A stretch of DNA of 64,000 nucleotides from Lunularia cruciata (lineage: Eukaryota > Streptophyta > Marchantiopsida > Lunulariales > Lunulariaceae): positions 2,733,001-2,797,000 of the forward strand of contig OX419756.1 of the NCBI GenBank assembly GCA_948567375.1, in the 5' to 3' direction. Of this stretch, positions 33,545-46,458 are shown piece by piece. The position numbers were made by a program, and so were the translations under genes. The notes beneath the pieces are model-generated. The model did not search any database. It saw only the letters and a program-made list of their open reading frames with translations, and was not told the DNA's origin. Numbering within the stretch: the stretch's first letter is position 1; each line of letters begins with the position of its first letter.

Positions 33545-36095
33545 CCCTTAACTCTTGCTCACACAACAGCCATGAATGAATCCCAGCACCTGTAGTTGCT
33601 GCTCGTTACCTCGGTCGGTCAGCTTGGACTAGTGCTGGAGCATGTTCGATTCTTTGCTCGCTGGTTGGCACACCCGCTGGGTTCATTGAAACTGATTTCC
33701 TCCGCCTTGCGTGGCAGTGCGTATTTGCACCTGGAGCTTGTGTTTCGTGCACCTGCAGCTCTGATTAGCACACCCGCTGGGTTCATTGAAACTGATTTCC
33801 TCCGCCTTGCGTGGCAGTGCGTATTTGCACCTGGAGCTGGTGTTTCGTACACCTGCGACTATCGCTTCAGGTGCAAGAGTGGAATTTAGATGTCATTCAG
33901 TTGTCACAAAAGCCATGAATGAATCCCAGCAGCTGTACTTCCTGCTCATTACCTCGGTCGGTCGGCTCGGACTAGTCGCTGGAACATGTACGGTTCTTTG
34001 GCCTCTGGTTTGCCACACTCGCGGATGACCTGCACGCACCGTCATGTAATTTGATCCCCACCGTGCAGATGCTTCTTCTTGAATTCATACTCCAAACTAG
34101 TAGTCTTTCTTGACGATCCATACTGAGAACTATCCCCTGTCGTTTTGAGATTTTTATGTATCTCGTGATAGTTAGTTAACTGGGTAGTTTAAACGCAATG
34201 GCTCATGGCTGAGGCATTCAGCCTCATAAGTAGAAAGGATGAGAATAGCCTCAAAATAAAAAGTATCGTTTGTTTGGTCAGATCCACTAGATAATATTTC
34301 ACAGTTATGGGTTTCACACTTTCCTGTGGGAGCCTCCCAAAATGTGCTGCTTTTTCAGGTCTGCTAATGGAGTAGAGTGTCTGAAACATTCAAACGGAGC
34401 TGTTGTATAGATAACCTGGCGAATGAGTGGTGCTGCAACATTTGGAAAGGACAGGAGAGGTTAAGAAAGCCGGACTCTAACGACGTACGCATTTCTTGTT
34501 ACATGGCCTTTACTTGCATCCAGCCAAACAAAATCAGGAGATTCAGAACCGTTGTATTTCAACCCAAACAATATCAATCCTCCAAAAGCAAACCCTGGAT
34601 TTGCATCACCCCACTGTGTATACACTGAATGACTGACCCTTACTTGCGCACAACCAATCGCGCAAACTCGTCCAAAGTATCCGAAGGGCAATCCTGTTTT
34701 AGACAGGATTACTTTTGACTAAAACTGCCCTAAACCAAGCTTGAGAGAAGGCATGTTCAGATCAAATGAAGCATACTTGTTCTGGAAGTTCCTTGACGTG
34801 ACACAGCCTGTTCTAGTTGGATGTTCAAAAATCTAAACTTCCTAAGCTTTCAACTAACTTTGCTCTTGCGACGTGAGTTGGAAAAGCACGTGAACTCGCA
34901 TACTTGCATTATGGCCAAGACCTCACAAACATTCGTGCACTTCGGTGGAGACATCAAACTGCATTGAGCACCGTGTACGAACTTGCAGTAGGTAGTTCTC
35001 TTCGGCGTTTCCATTTTCCACTAGATATTTAGCCCAGATTTTTCAGAAGCTCGTACATTTTGGTGGACTATGGATCTACCCATATGGATCTACCCAAATG
35101 CACGAGCATCTCAAAAGTCTACAGGCATAAATGATAAATCGATAACCCAGACATTAAACCAAGAAGCTTCTCTAATAGTACTATCCAGATGATGAATCGA
35201 AATTGCGTCGCCCTTCAAGACATTTGCATCCCAGTTCCAAGACTATTGTCCAATGTTGAGCCGAGCTCGACTAGGATGTTTACTCTGTTTCGGACAGTGT
35301 GCTATCGTCATCGTTTAACGCATAGACGACAACCAAACATCCACGTCCATGTCATCAGTCCACACCGACGAGAAAGGATGTCCAGACTCGCTACCTCTCT
35401 CTGCCTATCTCTCTCCTGCCTGATCAGTCCAAAGTTACAACGAGGCATGTCAATGCTCACTCTCGTATCAGTCGTTCACGGCTCCGAGGACAACAGACGC
35501 CTGGCGAGCCCCAACCCGATTCGTGTGATAAACACAAACACACAGACACCACAAGCCTACACTTCGAGCCCACAGAAACTCTAATGCTCGCCCTCAAGCC
35601 ATAACCTAACGAAATGAAATCGATCGATCTTCTCGGAGTTTCGCTCCGCTGACCTCCTTAAATCAATTCTGTAATTGTGACGACAGAACGCCTATCTTCC
35701 TACTCAGAACAAGACACTCAAAACTGGATCGGTGCTCTACCTTCACTCTCCAGTCCCCAAACCGTACTCCTGAGAAGCACAACCATGACCCTGTGAAGTC
35801 TGATACGCGAAAACTCAGCAGACATTCACAAGGCCAGGCTTCCTTCCCAGCGAGGTCTCCAATGTCTGCAGCCAGGAAACCCTAGCTCTGATGATCAGAT
35901 TTGAGTGATCTCTTTCTATCCTCTCTCTCCTCTAAAGAAGGCCGGCAACAATTGGCAAATGCCTACAGCGCACAGTTCAGAGCCACAAGTCCTTCTTCAC
36001 TGCGCTGGTTAGCCAAGGTTCATACATCCATCCATCGACGTTCATACATCATGGACACTTTAGGTCTAGTGGCTCTCTCAAGAGTTAGGTGCGGT
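33545..36095. repeat. Module M, copy B
   Basis: Second copy of the ~2.4-kb module. It contains a 100-bp tandem duplication (33669-33768 and 33769-33868, starting CACACCCGCTGGGTTCATTG) absent from the other copies. The conserved minus-strand reading is FGRVCAIGCAQVRVSHSVYT, then ANPGFAFGGLILFGLKYNGS and PDFVWLDASKGHV (34461-34691). It ends before the non-LTR fragment at about 36095. Confidence 0.7.
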
Positions 36096-36660
36096 TTAGA
36101 TATTCACACCCGTCATCTTCTCTCTTCAATGAGTTTTCATTTACGTTTGGTTTACCATCCTCATTTTCTTTCTTCATTTATGAGTGAGATTCTACCTCGG
36201 ATACAATAGTGGATACAATAGTGATCCATATGACACAAGGTTATTTTGGGATACAAAGATTAGTTATCTATATTGCCATCAATGATATAGTGTTTATTTA
36301 GCACACTACGTCTGACACATTTCTCAAGGAGTGCACAAGAGCTTATCATGTTAGGCGTTAGGAGTACCACTCTCACTCTCATACTTTTCAATATATTTTA
36401 GACTATATGTGTCCATTACTCTACTGAAGGCAATGGTTGGTGTAATCCATAGGAGAGCAATCACATTAGGTGATATTTCTCTTGATGCTCCAGTTGTGTG
36501 TAGATCATATGACTTGCATAGCTCGGATATCTTAGGTGCAGTAGGGCAGATTTTTCATACAGACTCTATTGGGGCTTAGCCCCATTTTACCTATTTTGTC
36601 TCTCCCTTGTACAGCTTGATGGGGTCTTCCCATCCTTCGATTTTTCTACGCAGTCGCCTT
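36096..36660 (+). mobile_element. Non-LTR retroelement 3' part, first copy in unit B
   Basis: Decayed coding tail and 3' module. It lacks part of the nuclease-like domain compared with unit A, because KECTRAYHVRR-like sequence (near 36335) closely follows the upstream part. The two hairpins of the 3' module are present (GGGGCTTAGCCCC near 36571; GATGGGG...CCCATC near 36618). Confidence 0.7.
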
Positions 36661-37440
36661 CTTCTTTATTATAGCATAAGAGAATGAATATTCTGCTTGG
36701 AAAGAGTACTCATATGCTTTACAAACAATGCATGTTAGAGCATATTTATACTTGGACCAAGATATCATGTGACAATAATGGATATTATGGTTACTGATCC
36801 TATGCATGATGTAGTTTTGGAGGGAGTGATTACTCATCCTCCTAGATGGGTGACAATTGGAGTAAGGTCTCTAAATATATGGGTATGCAACGAAGTTACT
36901 TCTTTGTTCCTCTAGCCTTGGAGTTATATAGAGCTATGGACACAATGTTAAACACATTTGTCAAGGAGTGTGCTAGAGCTTATTGTTTTAGACATCAACG
37001 AGTACCACTCTCACTCTCATATTTTGTAGTATGCTTTAGAGAACATGTGTCCATTCCTCTATGGAGAGCATTGGCTGGTACAATCCATAGGAGAGCAATC
37101 ATACTAGGTGATGTTTCTTTGAATACTCCAATAGTTTGTAGACCTTATAACTTGCATAACTCAAATATCTTAGATATGATAGTGTATTTTCTCATATCAA
37201 TAATATTGGAGTCTAATCCCATCTGACCTCTTTAGTCCCTCCTTGTACAACTTGCCTCCTTGTACATCAAGTTGTACAAGGAAGGTCTTTGAAGGTCTTC
37301 ACATCCTTCTTCATGTGTTCTACAAGGTCACCTTTCCCCATTAGTTACGAGTGGAATCCAGCTCCATGTTACACCTTTTGTTTCTCTTTTACAGCTTGAC
37401 TGGTCTTTCATCCTTTGTGTTTCCCATACGGTTGCTTTTT
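36661..37440 (+). mobile_element. Non-LTR retroelement 3' part, second copy in unit B
   Basis: A second copy directly after the first. Its C-terminal frame is open for 126 residues (36846-37226): KVSKYMGMQRSYFFVPLALE, LYRAMDTMLNTFVKECARAY, then VPLSLSYFVVCFREHVSIPL and IHRRAIILGDVSLNTPIVCR. This is the longest uninterrupted piece of the C-terminal domain in the window. The 3' module is rearranged after 37215, with a partial duplication. Confidence 0.75.
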
Positions 37441-40400
37441 CTCCTTTAGATATTACAGAAGGTGTTTCAAGAATCCTTTTCCAAATTCCAGAAATTACTT
37501 GTTGGGATGTTCATAGGAGATCTCTTAAAATGTTCTAGGGTATGAGGACAATCCATTCATCTTACATAGAAGAAGTAAGAAGAACTCACTTAACCTCTTG
37601 AAATGTTATGGGCAATAAAACATGACCAAGTAAATTTTTTAGGCTCCATGTGGTCCACAAAATTTAACCACCAAACAAATGACCAGAAAAAGTGATAAAA
37701 TAATTTCCATATGAAACCTTAATTTTTTATAGTAATTTTCATAAATGTAATGTATCTGTTTTGGTGTATAGGACCTAATAAATAAAGTTATGGGGCATTA
37801 TAGACATTCTTGAAATGCCCTCGTATACATACTATTCTAAGAATGTCAAGATGTAGACCGGAGACTTGGACTTGGTGGTATCTATATGTGATATTTTAAT
37901 TATTAATATAATAAACAATTTCTATCACAATCAACTATTACCAGGTTTTTAGCAGATTTTATCAAGAGAAGTCTTGGATGAAAAATCTAATTTTCTAATG
38001 TTCAAAGTGATAATGATTTTTTAATTTTGAGGTGATACTCTTGTTAATCATAAATTGTAAAATTCGAACCCTAAGCCTTAAATATATTGCTCTAAATCTT
38101 AAACCGTTTAGCCATTATTTGACCAAAACCCCACGCGTGATATAACTTGGACAGGATTACACTTCAATTACACTGGAAATATAAAGATTGATTTTAGTAA
38201 TATAAAGATTGATTCAACCAAAACCCCAACCCGTTGTCAACCCAAACATACCCACGGTATAATCTGCCCGGGGTTACATCTCGGTTCTATGCCCCGTTGT
38301 AGAGATGGATGCACCTCACATCTTGCCTGTTGCTGTGATGAATATAATGCAATGCCAAGCTATCAAAGCGCACTTAATTATTGGTTTTTTAAGCAATTTC
38401 ATGAATTTATGTTAAACATCGATGCGATTTGGGCTTTGAGAAAGAAGCCTACATGATCTAGGCTGCCCGGAGATCGGTTAGTATCAGTGACATTTTATTG
38501 TTGAGATAATTGAAGTAGCGCTTAGCCCTTTACTCTTGGAAGCAGGGTATGTTGATCTATGCTTATTCTTCCCAGAGTACTTATGGGCATCGCGCTTCAA
38601 TGCAAATACTATATGATCAATAATGAATAAAGAAAGACTCAAGATTCTTGGCATCAAATCCAACAAACATTGTATGGAGATAATAATTCTTTCACCAAAT
38701 AAAATTTCTTTAAATGGGATGAGGATTGAAGCTTATCGATTAGCATTCACTCGTTATTGGCTTCTTGGAGTGTTTGCTTGATGGATACAAAGGTATAGCA
38801 AAGGTGTAAAACTCTTTTGGATTCTTGGTCAGATGAGAAGGTCTAAAGGGTTTCTAAACTTAGAAAATGAATATGGTAGTCAATTTCAAATGGTGGTTGT
38901 TGAACCATTGAAGGACACTGAGATTATTGTGGACATGAAAAGGTCACTAATTGACTATAGAAAGGATACGTATTAGTAAGGATAGTATTAGTAAGTTGTT
39001 TCTATATACAATTAAATATCTCAATATAGATGAAGATCTACATATGTGAGTAGGACCTCAATTTATCGTGATATTTTGTTGATAATTTCTAAAACACAGG
39101 ATTGCGGTCGTCGAATAGCACTACATATTGTCAATTTCCAAATGGAGAGCATGATTCCATTACCTCACTCAATGTGTTGAATAAATAACTTCAAATGATC
39201 ATAACGTGCTCAGATTATGTGGCTAGAAGTTCATGATATTAAACTTTGATTGAAATGCGAGTAAGCCAATTCTACTGTCGACCGGTTCAAATGATTACCG
39301 GTACAGGTATAGTGTCCTAAACCAAAACCATTAAGAGTCTGCATAGCAATGTTTGTACATATCCATTCGCTATCCTTTGGTATTATATTCAGTTATCAAT
39401 GTAATTGATGAACTCCGGAGACCATATTACTCGAGAGGTTATGATAAATCTCGGAATTGACGTAAGTAATGAATTTAAACCGTATCCATTAAAGACGACC
39501 CAAATTCTTTATTGTTTGGAGCGTTATGTTGAACCCTAAAAGAACAAGATATCGGTCCCTAATCTTTTCACCTTCCGGAAGTGTTTCAAGCAATTGGGCC
39601 GAAAGAATTACATGGAGGAAGAAGAGCACCACGGGTATCATACACGTTACCCCATCCTTGGTAAATGACTCTCTCATTTTGAAGGGTATTGTCTATTGGT
39701 TTCACTAGTTAGATGCCCATGCTATGCATGAGGTAGTGTGTCGAACGTATCTTGAAGAAGATATATTTCGATATTGGTTATATTTGTTAGATTTTTTTTT
39801 ATATATGCTTTTTTTTACTCTTTAAATTTTAATGTTCTCATTGATACATATATATTTACAATTTTTAAATGGATCAATAATCTATTATTTTAATTATTAA
39901 ATAATTTTATAATTCTAGAACTAATATTATTAATTATAGTTGAAAGATTAGAGCCTGTGGTTTGGAATTTTATTAAGGACTGCATATAATGATGAGAAGA
40001 TTTAAGATAGCATTTTAACTGAGTTATAATTATTATTTATTTAGAAAAAAATTTATTCTAATCTTTTTTAGTCTTATTTGATCTACAGTAGATTCAAATT
40101 CGATATTATGAACATTAATACTCCATCTTAATATTTATCAACTCCTAACAAATCGCTTAATTTGTCTTTAATCTTCATTGCAACGGTAGTATACAACTTG
40201 TTCAATATATGTGTATAAATAAATAAGAAACATAAATCAAATAATGGAGTACTCTTCACAATCTAGTTACAACTTGCAACTCCATATTCTTTCCAAAACT
40301 AAACTATCTACTCATCTACCATTAGATATCTTAAAGATTCATAGGTAATTGCATACGATTAGTATGTCTACTTTAAAGCTTCTTCTTTCTAGTTGGTCCC

Positions 40401-40690
40401 ATCATCCGGCACTTATACTAAATATTATAGATATTTAAACCATTTTATATAGAGTTTTTGCAAGATGATGTCTATAAATAGAAAATTTTATCTAGTTAAA
40501 ATATATAGTAGTAAATATTAAATTAAAAATGGAAATAAAGAATCTAAGATAATTGAGAAATAAAACAAAAATTTCTTTCCAATAAATAGTAAACTAGAGT
40601 AGGATGATAAATTCCATATATTATTAAAATAGATTTATTATGGCCATCTATGTAATAATATGGAGTTAGTAGAGATTAATGGATCAGTAA
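37441..40690. repeat. AT-rich tract of unit B, matching 26461-30540
   Basis: Homologue of the unit A tract, diverged by many substitutions and indels. It contains GACCGGTTCAAATGATTACC (near 39281), matching 28230 in unit A. No gene was recognised; the short plus-strand reading at 39530-39708 is the same unnamed stretch as in unit A. Confidence 0.6.
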
Positions 40691-40694
40691 AAAT

Positions 40695-41019
40695 AAACTA
40701 AATATTATAATGAATTCTAAAAATATTCTAGAAACATCTAAAGAAACTTATTGATAAAAGGTTCTAAAAATACACACGAAAATTCTTGGTGAGAATTTTG
40801 TTAGGTACCTTCCAAGGATTAAGTAATTTGTATCCAAAGATAATGATAACCTTAGCTTGTATATTTAGTAGACTATTTCTAAAAGGAAATTTATTTGCTA
40901 GCTTAATTTGCAGTCTAAGAAGGTAATTTTGAGAAGGAAGTTTCTTGGAAAGCTTCTCATGACCCTTGTATTGTTTCATTATAAATACCAAAATCCAACC
41001 TCATGCCAAGCATTCAACA
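40695..41019 (+). mobile_element. Gypsy LTR fragment (unit B)
   Basis: Counterpart of 30545-30873, more decayed. TATAAATA persists near 40980, and only a few of the heat-shock-like motifs are intact. Confidence 0.65.
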
Positions 41020-41417
41020 ATTTTTTGTAAATTCAATCTTGAGAAATTCACATAGCAACACGTCACGTACGCAATTAAAAGAACATCAAGGACAACAAGA
41101 TATACGCAATTAAAAGAACATCAAGGACAACAAGATATAACATGGTTCACTTCCTATCCCAAAAGCTACCTTTGAATAGTCTCCTACCCAACACTTTATT
41201 AATGCAGCACTTAGAATATATAGGTTTAGAGAGGATAGTCACTTATCACACTCATCTTCACGATCTTCTTGAATATCTGCCATCTAAACCTTCTAGCCTA
41301 TGCAAGATTGAGTACCATATGAACAGCACGTGACTTCAGGCATATTTTGCACTTGGCAGCCTCATCCTACGACATCAACACTCAATAAAAACTCAAATAG
41401 CATGACATGTTTTAACA
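41020..41417 (-). mobile_element. Ty1/copia 3' LTR (unit B)
   Basis: Counterpart of 30874-31229, ending GTTTTAACA next to the polypurine tract complement (ATCTCCACCTTGG). A 33-bp tandem duplication (ACGCAATTAAAAGAACATCA onward) lies near 41068-41135. Confidence 0.65.
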
Positions 41418-42309
41418 ATCTCCACCTTGGCTTGTATTCTATCTAAGCAACAAAATCTTTGAAAAATATTCCGCTTCATTTACCATGATTAGTAATATGA
41501 ATGTTTAATTATAAGTTCATGCATAACTTGAACTTCTCAATAAGAACACGTTTAGTTAACATATCAATTACATTAATCTCTATGTTTACATTTTGCAAAT
41601 TAATCTCTCCATTTGTCACCACTTCCTTGATAAAATATTTCTCAAATCAATATGTTTTGTTCTTGAATGATATATTTGATTCTGGGCCAAATGAATAACA
41701 CTTTGGTTATCACATTAAAGTTTGGAATTCATTTTTGGGAATCTTGTATTCTTGGCTAATCTTTGTATCCATATGCGTGTAGCAACCATAGTGGTTGCCA
41801 TATGTTCTGCCTCTATAGTTTATAGTTGAAAGAGCAACAATTGGTTAGAGAATAAACTTCCAACTTATTGGACCACCGACAATTATAAATATAAATTTAG
41901 TTGTGGACCTTTTCTTTATAAATCTCTTGCCAAATAGAAATCTTCATACCTTGTAATCACGCTTTTGTGTTCCTTTTTCACATAAAGAATAATGCCAATA
42001 TTTATAATCTCTTTCGAGTAACAAAAAATTCATTTAACACCTTCTTGCTTCCTAGTGATATTTATTAAATATAATACAATATCAAATATAATCTCTTTCA
42101 AGTATTATCAAAATATACGGAAAGCATCCTCTTATCACTTTTCCAATGCAATTTTCATAGATTTACCTTATATCATCTCCCAATACTCACATCTTAAGAA
42201 AGGTGTGGTCTAGTAAATTAGTTGTGCACTTTTTCTTATCCAAATTTCTTGAAAAAAGAGATCTCCAAGTTTTATAATTACTCTTTGTTGATCTTTTTTC
42301 ACATCAAAG

Positions 42310-42440
42310 ATAATATCAATATTTAGTCCATTTCTAATAATGATAATATTTAGTCAATTTCTGATAATACCAATATTTAGTCCATTTCTTACCAATATTT
42401 AGTCCATTTCTGATAATGCCAATGTTTAGTCCATTTCAGA
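42310..42440. repeat. Short tandem repeats in copia remnant
   Basis: The phrase 'tatttagtccatttctgata' and variants recur about five times between 42319 and 42440 with periods near 28-35 bp. Confidence 0.6.
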
Positions 42441-42560
42441 GTATCAAAACATTCACTTTCTACACCTTCCGAATGGTACTTATCAAAAGTTTATGCCAAT
42501 ATTAATAACCCCCATATTTCTAGTCCCATTCAGAGTATTAGATTAACACCGTCCCAAAGT

Positions 42561-42834
42561 TAACTTGCCATATATCAACTCACAATACTCGCAATGTAAT
42601 GAATGTTGAGTCTAGTGCAGACCATTGCTTACATTAGACTCCCAAATGCGCTTGCAGAAGGACTATATTAATCTTCTCTCTTGTTCATTTGATGGCTTAA
42701 CTTGCCATATATCAACTCACAATACTCGCAATGTAATGAATGTTGAGTCTAGTGCAGACCATTGCTTACATTAGACTCCCAAATGCACTTGCAGAAGAAC
42801 TATATTAATCTTCTCTCTTGTTCATTTGATGGAT
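42561..42834. repeat. 137-bp tandem duplication
   Basis: Two nearly identical copies (42561-42697 and 42698-42834) start TAACTTGCCATATATCAACT. Few differences between them indicate a recent event. Confidence 0.85.
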
Positions 42835-42926
42835 TAAGCCAATAATTTCTAAAATGACTTGCCAATGGAATTCTCCGTACAAAAAATTCAGCAAGTTCTC
42901 ATTTCAAGTATCTCATTTGAGATACC

Positions 42927-43450
42927 CATAATTTTCCCTTGCTGATCTCAATGGTTTCAGTCCCAACCACCACTTTGAAAAACCCAAATCCTTCATATCA
43001 TACTCGTTACCTGGCCGTGCTTCCAATTTCTCCAACTCAACCACCTCGTCCATCAACATACCACCTCCATATAATACCAAGATAATATCAAGATATCAAC
43101 ATACCACCTCCATATAATACCAAGATAATATCAAGAGAAGTAAATCAAGAACCCCTATTACATCTTCATCCAATTTATACCCATATCTATAACCCACATC
43201 CAATTTATACCCATATCCATCCAATTTATACCCATATATTTATACCCATATATATTTATACCCAATATACCCATATCTTCATACCCATAATTTTCCCTTG
43301 CTGATCTCAATGGTTTCAGTCCCAACCACCACTTTGAAAAACCCAAATCCTTCATATCATACTCGTTACCTGGCCGTGCTTCCAATTTCTCCAACTCAAC
43401 CACCTCGTCCATCAACATACCACCTCCATATAATACCAAGATAGTATCAA
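42927..43450. repeat. Duplicated ~160-bp segment around a minisatellite
   Basis: The sequence from 'cataattttcccttgctgat' to 'ccatataataccaagata' occurs at about 42927-43085 and again at about 43285-43445. Between them, 'catccaatttatacccatat' and shorter variants repeat about six times (43168-43285). It interrupts the copia connection-region reading. Confidence 0.75.
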
Positions 43451-43482
43451 GAGAAGTAAATCAAGAACCCCTATTACACCTT

Positions 43483-43529
43483 ATGGGGTCTTCCCATCCT
43501 TCATTTTTCCTACGCGGTCGCCTTTTTTC
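43483..43529 (+). mobile_element. 47-bp 3' tail of non-LTR retroelement with target-site duplication
   Basis: ATGGGGTCTTCCCATCCTTC through GCGGTCGCC and a T-run is flanked by ATTACACCTT (43473-43482) and ATTACATCTT (43530-43539). The uninterrupted sequence 'ctattacatcttcat' occurs at about 43152-43166, which serves as the empty site. Confidence 0.75.
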
Positions 43530-43569
43530 ATTACATCTTCATATAATACCAAGATAAGTAAATCAAAAA

Positions 43570-46105
43570 CCCCTGGGTTCATTGACACTGATTTACTCTG
43601 CCTTACATGGCGATGCGGATTTGCACCTGGAGCAGGCGTTTCTTTGCACCTGCTACGATAGGCGCAAAAGTGGAATTCAGATGTCACTCAGATCACACCA
43701 CAGCTATGACTGAATCCCGGTACCTGCAGTTGCTGCTCGTTATATCGGCCGGTCAGCTTGGACTAAGTGCCGGAACACATTCAATTCTTTGGACTCTGGT
43801 CTGCACAATCACAGATGACCTGCACGCACCGTGATGTAATTTGGTCCCTACCGTACAAATGCTTCCTGAAGTCGCATTCCGTATTGATAATTTTTATTGA
43901 CGATCCATACTAAGAGCTGGTCCCTATTGTTTGAGAGATTTTCATGCATCTCGTGATGATCTGTTCACTGGGTAGTTCAAACGCAATGGTAAGACTATCC
44001 TCCTGGCTGAGCCATTTAGCCTCCTAAGTAGAAAGGATGAGAATAATAAAGGTATGGTTTATTTGGACAGATCCACTAGATAATATTCCACAGTTACAGA
44101 TTTAAAATTTGCTACTGGGGGAGCCTCCCAAAAAATGTGCTACTTTTTCAGATCTACTATTGGAGTAGAGTGTCGGAAACATTCAAAAGGAGCTGTTGTA
44201 TAGATAACCTGGCGAATGAGTGGTGGTGCAGCATCTGGAAAAGACAGGAGAGGTTAAATAAGCCAGACAGAAACGATGTGAGCATTGCTTGTTCCATGAC
44301 CTTTGCTTGCATCCAGCCAAACAAAATCAGGAGGTTCAGAACCGTAGACCACCACGACTTGCATAGCTCGGATATCTCAGGTGCAGTGGGGCAGATCTCT
44401 CATATAGACTCTATTGGGGCTTAGCCCCATTTTACCTTTTTCATCTCTCCCTTGTACGGCCTGATGGGGTCTTCCCATCCTTCTTTTTTTCTACGCGGTC
44501 ATCCTTCTTCTTTGAACCGTTATATTTCAACCCAAACAATATCAATCCTCCAAAAGCAGACCCTGGATTTGCATCACCCCACTGTGTATACACTGAATGA
44601 CTGACCGTTACTTGCCCACAATCAATCGCGCAAACTCGTCCAAAGTCATCCGAAGGGCAATCCTGTTTTAGACAGGAGTACTTTTGATTAAAACTTCCCT
44701 GATCCAAGCTTGAGAGAAGGCATGTTCAGATCAAATGAAGCATACTTGCTCTGTAAGTTACTTGAAGTGACACACCCTGTTCTAGTTAGATGTTCAAAAA
44801 TGATACACACCTCAAGTGGCTTTAGCTCTTGCAAAATGAGTTGAAACGCACGTAAAGTCGCATCCTTGCTTTATGGCCAAGACCTTACAAACATTCTTGC
44901 ACTTCGGTGGAGACATCAAACTGCATCGAGCACCGTGTACGAACTTGCAGTAGATAGCTCTCTTCGGCGTTCCCATTTTCCACTAGATATTTAGCCCAGA
45001 TTTTTCAGAAGCTCGCACATTTTGGTGGACTATGGATCTACCCAAATGCACGAGCATCTCAAAAGTCTACAGGCATAAATAATAAATCGATATCCCAGAT
45101 ATTAAACCAAGAGGCTCTCTAATAGTACTATCCAGATGATGAACCGAAATTCCCTCGCCCTTCAAGACATTTGCATCTCACTTCCAAGACCATTGTGCAA
45201 TTTCGAGCCGAGCTCGACTATCATGTCTACTCTGTCTCGGATAGTTGTGCTATTGTCATCGTTAAACGCATAGACGACAACCAAACATCCACGTCCACGT
45301 CATCAGTCCACAGCGAAGAGAAAGGATGTCCAGACTCGCTACCTCTCTCTGCGTATATTTCTCCTGCCTGTGTGATCGTCCAAGTTACAACGAAGCATGT
45401 CAATGCTCACTCTCGTAGCAGTCGTTCACGGCTACGAGGATCATAGACGCCTGGCGTGACCCAACCCGATTTGTGTGATAAACACAAACACACACAGACA
45501 CCACAAGCCAACAGTTCGGGCCCACGGAAACTCTAATGCTCGCCCTCAAGTCATAACCTAACGAAATGAAATCGATCGATCTTATCGGAGTTTTGCTCCA
45601 CTGACCTCCTTAAAATTAATTCTGTAGTTGTGACGACAGAACGCCTATCTTCCTACTCAGTACAAGACACTCAAAACTCTGGATCAGTGCTCTATCTCAC
45701 TCTTCAGTCCCCAAACCGTACTCCTAAGAAGCTCACAAATGCACCTGTGAAGTTTCACCTGCGATAACTCAGCAGACATTTACAAGGCCAGGCTTCCGTC
45801 CCAGCGAGGTCTCCGATGTCTGCAGCCAGGAAACCCTAGCTCTGATGATCACCTTTTGAGTGCTTTCTTTCTATCCTCTCCTCTCTCCTCTCGCCTGGCT
45901 CCCACCCGCGAGAACTTCGCGCTGTCATAAAGAAGGCCGGCAACACTTGGCAATGCCTACCGCGCACAGTTCAGAGCTATAAGTCCTTCCTCACTGCGCC
46001 GGTTAGCCAAGGTTCATACATCCATCGACGTTCTGACTCCAGTATTAATACGTTCATGCAGCATGGCACTTTAGGTCTCTCAAGAGATAAGGGCAGTTTA
46101 GATAT
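43570..46105. repeat. Module M, copy C
   Basis: Third copy of the module. The conserved minus-strand reading is DDFGRVCAIDCGQVTVSHSV and ANPGSAFGGLILFGLKYNGS (44520-44660). A 168-bp non-LTR tail has inserted at 44346-44513. The right end runs into the non-LTR fragment as in units A and B. Confidence 0.7.
44346..44513 (+). mobile_element. 168-bp 3' tail of non-LTR retroelement inside module M copy C
   Basis: Contains the codons for LHSSDISGAVGQISHIDSIG, the stop, the GGGGCTTAGCCCC hairpin and the second hairpin. Flanked by GAACCGT on both sides (44339-44345 and 44514-44520). Copies A (near 24070) and B (near 34545) have a single uninterrupted GAACCGA/T there, so they are empty sites. Confidence 0.85.
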
Positions 46106-46458
46106 TCGCATTTTCGACCATCTCTACAACTACTAGGTTCCATTTAGGTTTAGTTCACCCATATGCATCTTCTTTATTCAGGTGTGAGTACAGTTCTACA
46201 TGAGATGTAACAATGATCCCTATCGCACGATGTCTTGTTAGAAGACAAAAGATAACTATCCATGATCCCATTAGAGATACAGTGTTTGTTAGAGTACCAG
46301 AGAGTGGATACCTAGTGTTTGTTAGAGCACCAGAGAGTGGATACCTTGCTTGGAAAGAGTATTTATGTGTTTTGCAAATGATGCATGTTAGAGCAAATTT
46401 ATATTTGGTCCAAGATGATCATATGATAATGGTGTGATATTGTGGTTATTGATCCTAT
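46106..46458 (+). mobile_element. Non-LTR retroelement 3' part, interrupted (unit C)
   Basis: Same piece as follows module M in units A and B (DPIRDTVFVRVPESGYL; VVIDPM). It breaks off at about 46458 after 'gtggttattgatcctatg', where a longer copy begins. A 33-bp internal duplication encodes a repeated VRVPESGYL/VRAPESGYL. Confidence 0.7.

Larger units (their letters stand above)
41418..43450 (-). mobile_element. Ty1/copia pol remnant (unit B), heavily rearranged
   Basis: Only RNase H, connection and RT-end pieces remain, with internal duplications. On the minus strand, LEKLEARPGNEYDMKDLGFS and KWWLGLKPL near 43300-43400 match the copia connection region (KLKxEFDMKDLGxxxxxLG). Several tandem repeats have expanded inside it (listed separately). 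Integrase and the catalytic RT core seen in unit A are missing. Confidence 0.7.

Noticed and set aside
33596-33889. 97-residue ORF with repeated FIETDFLRLAWQCVFAPGA
   Set aside because: The repeat in the peptide is the result of a local 100-bp DNA duplication; copies A and C do not conserve the frame.
35189-35584. 131-residue plus-strand ORF in module M copy B
   Set aside because: Copies A and C have frameshifts and different frames across the same stretch, and no family is recognised, so coding is unlikely.
43168-43285. Short repeats with variable spacing, considered as CRISPR-like
   Set aside because: Units abut or overlap and lie inside a copia remnant; a minisatellite explains them.
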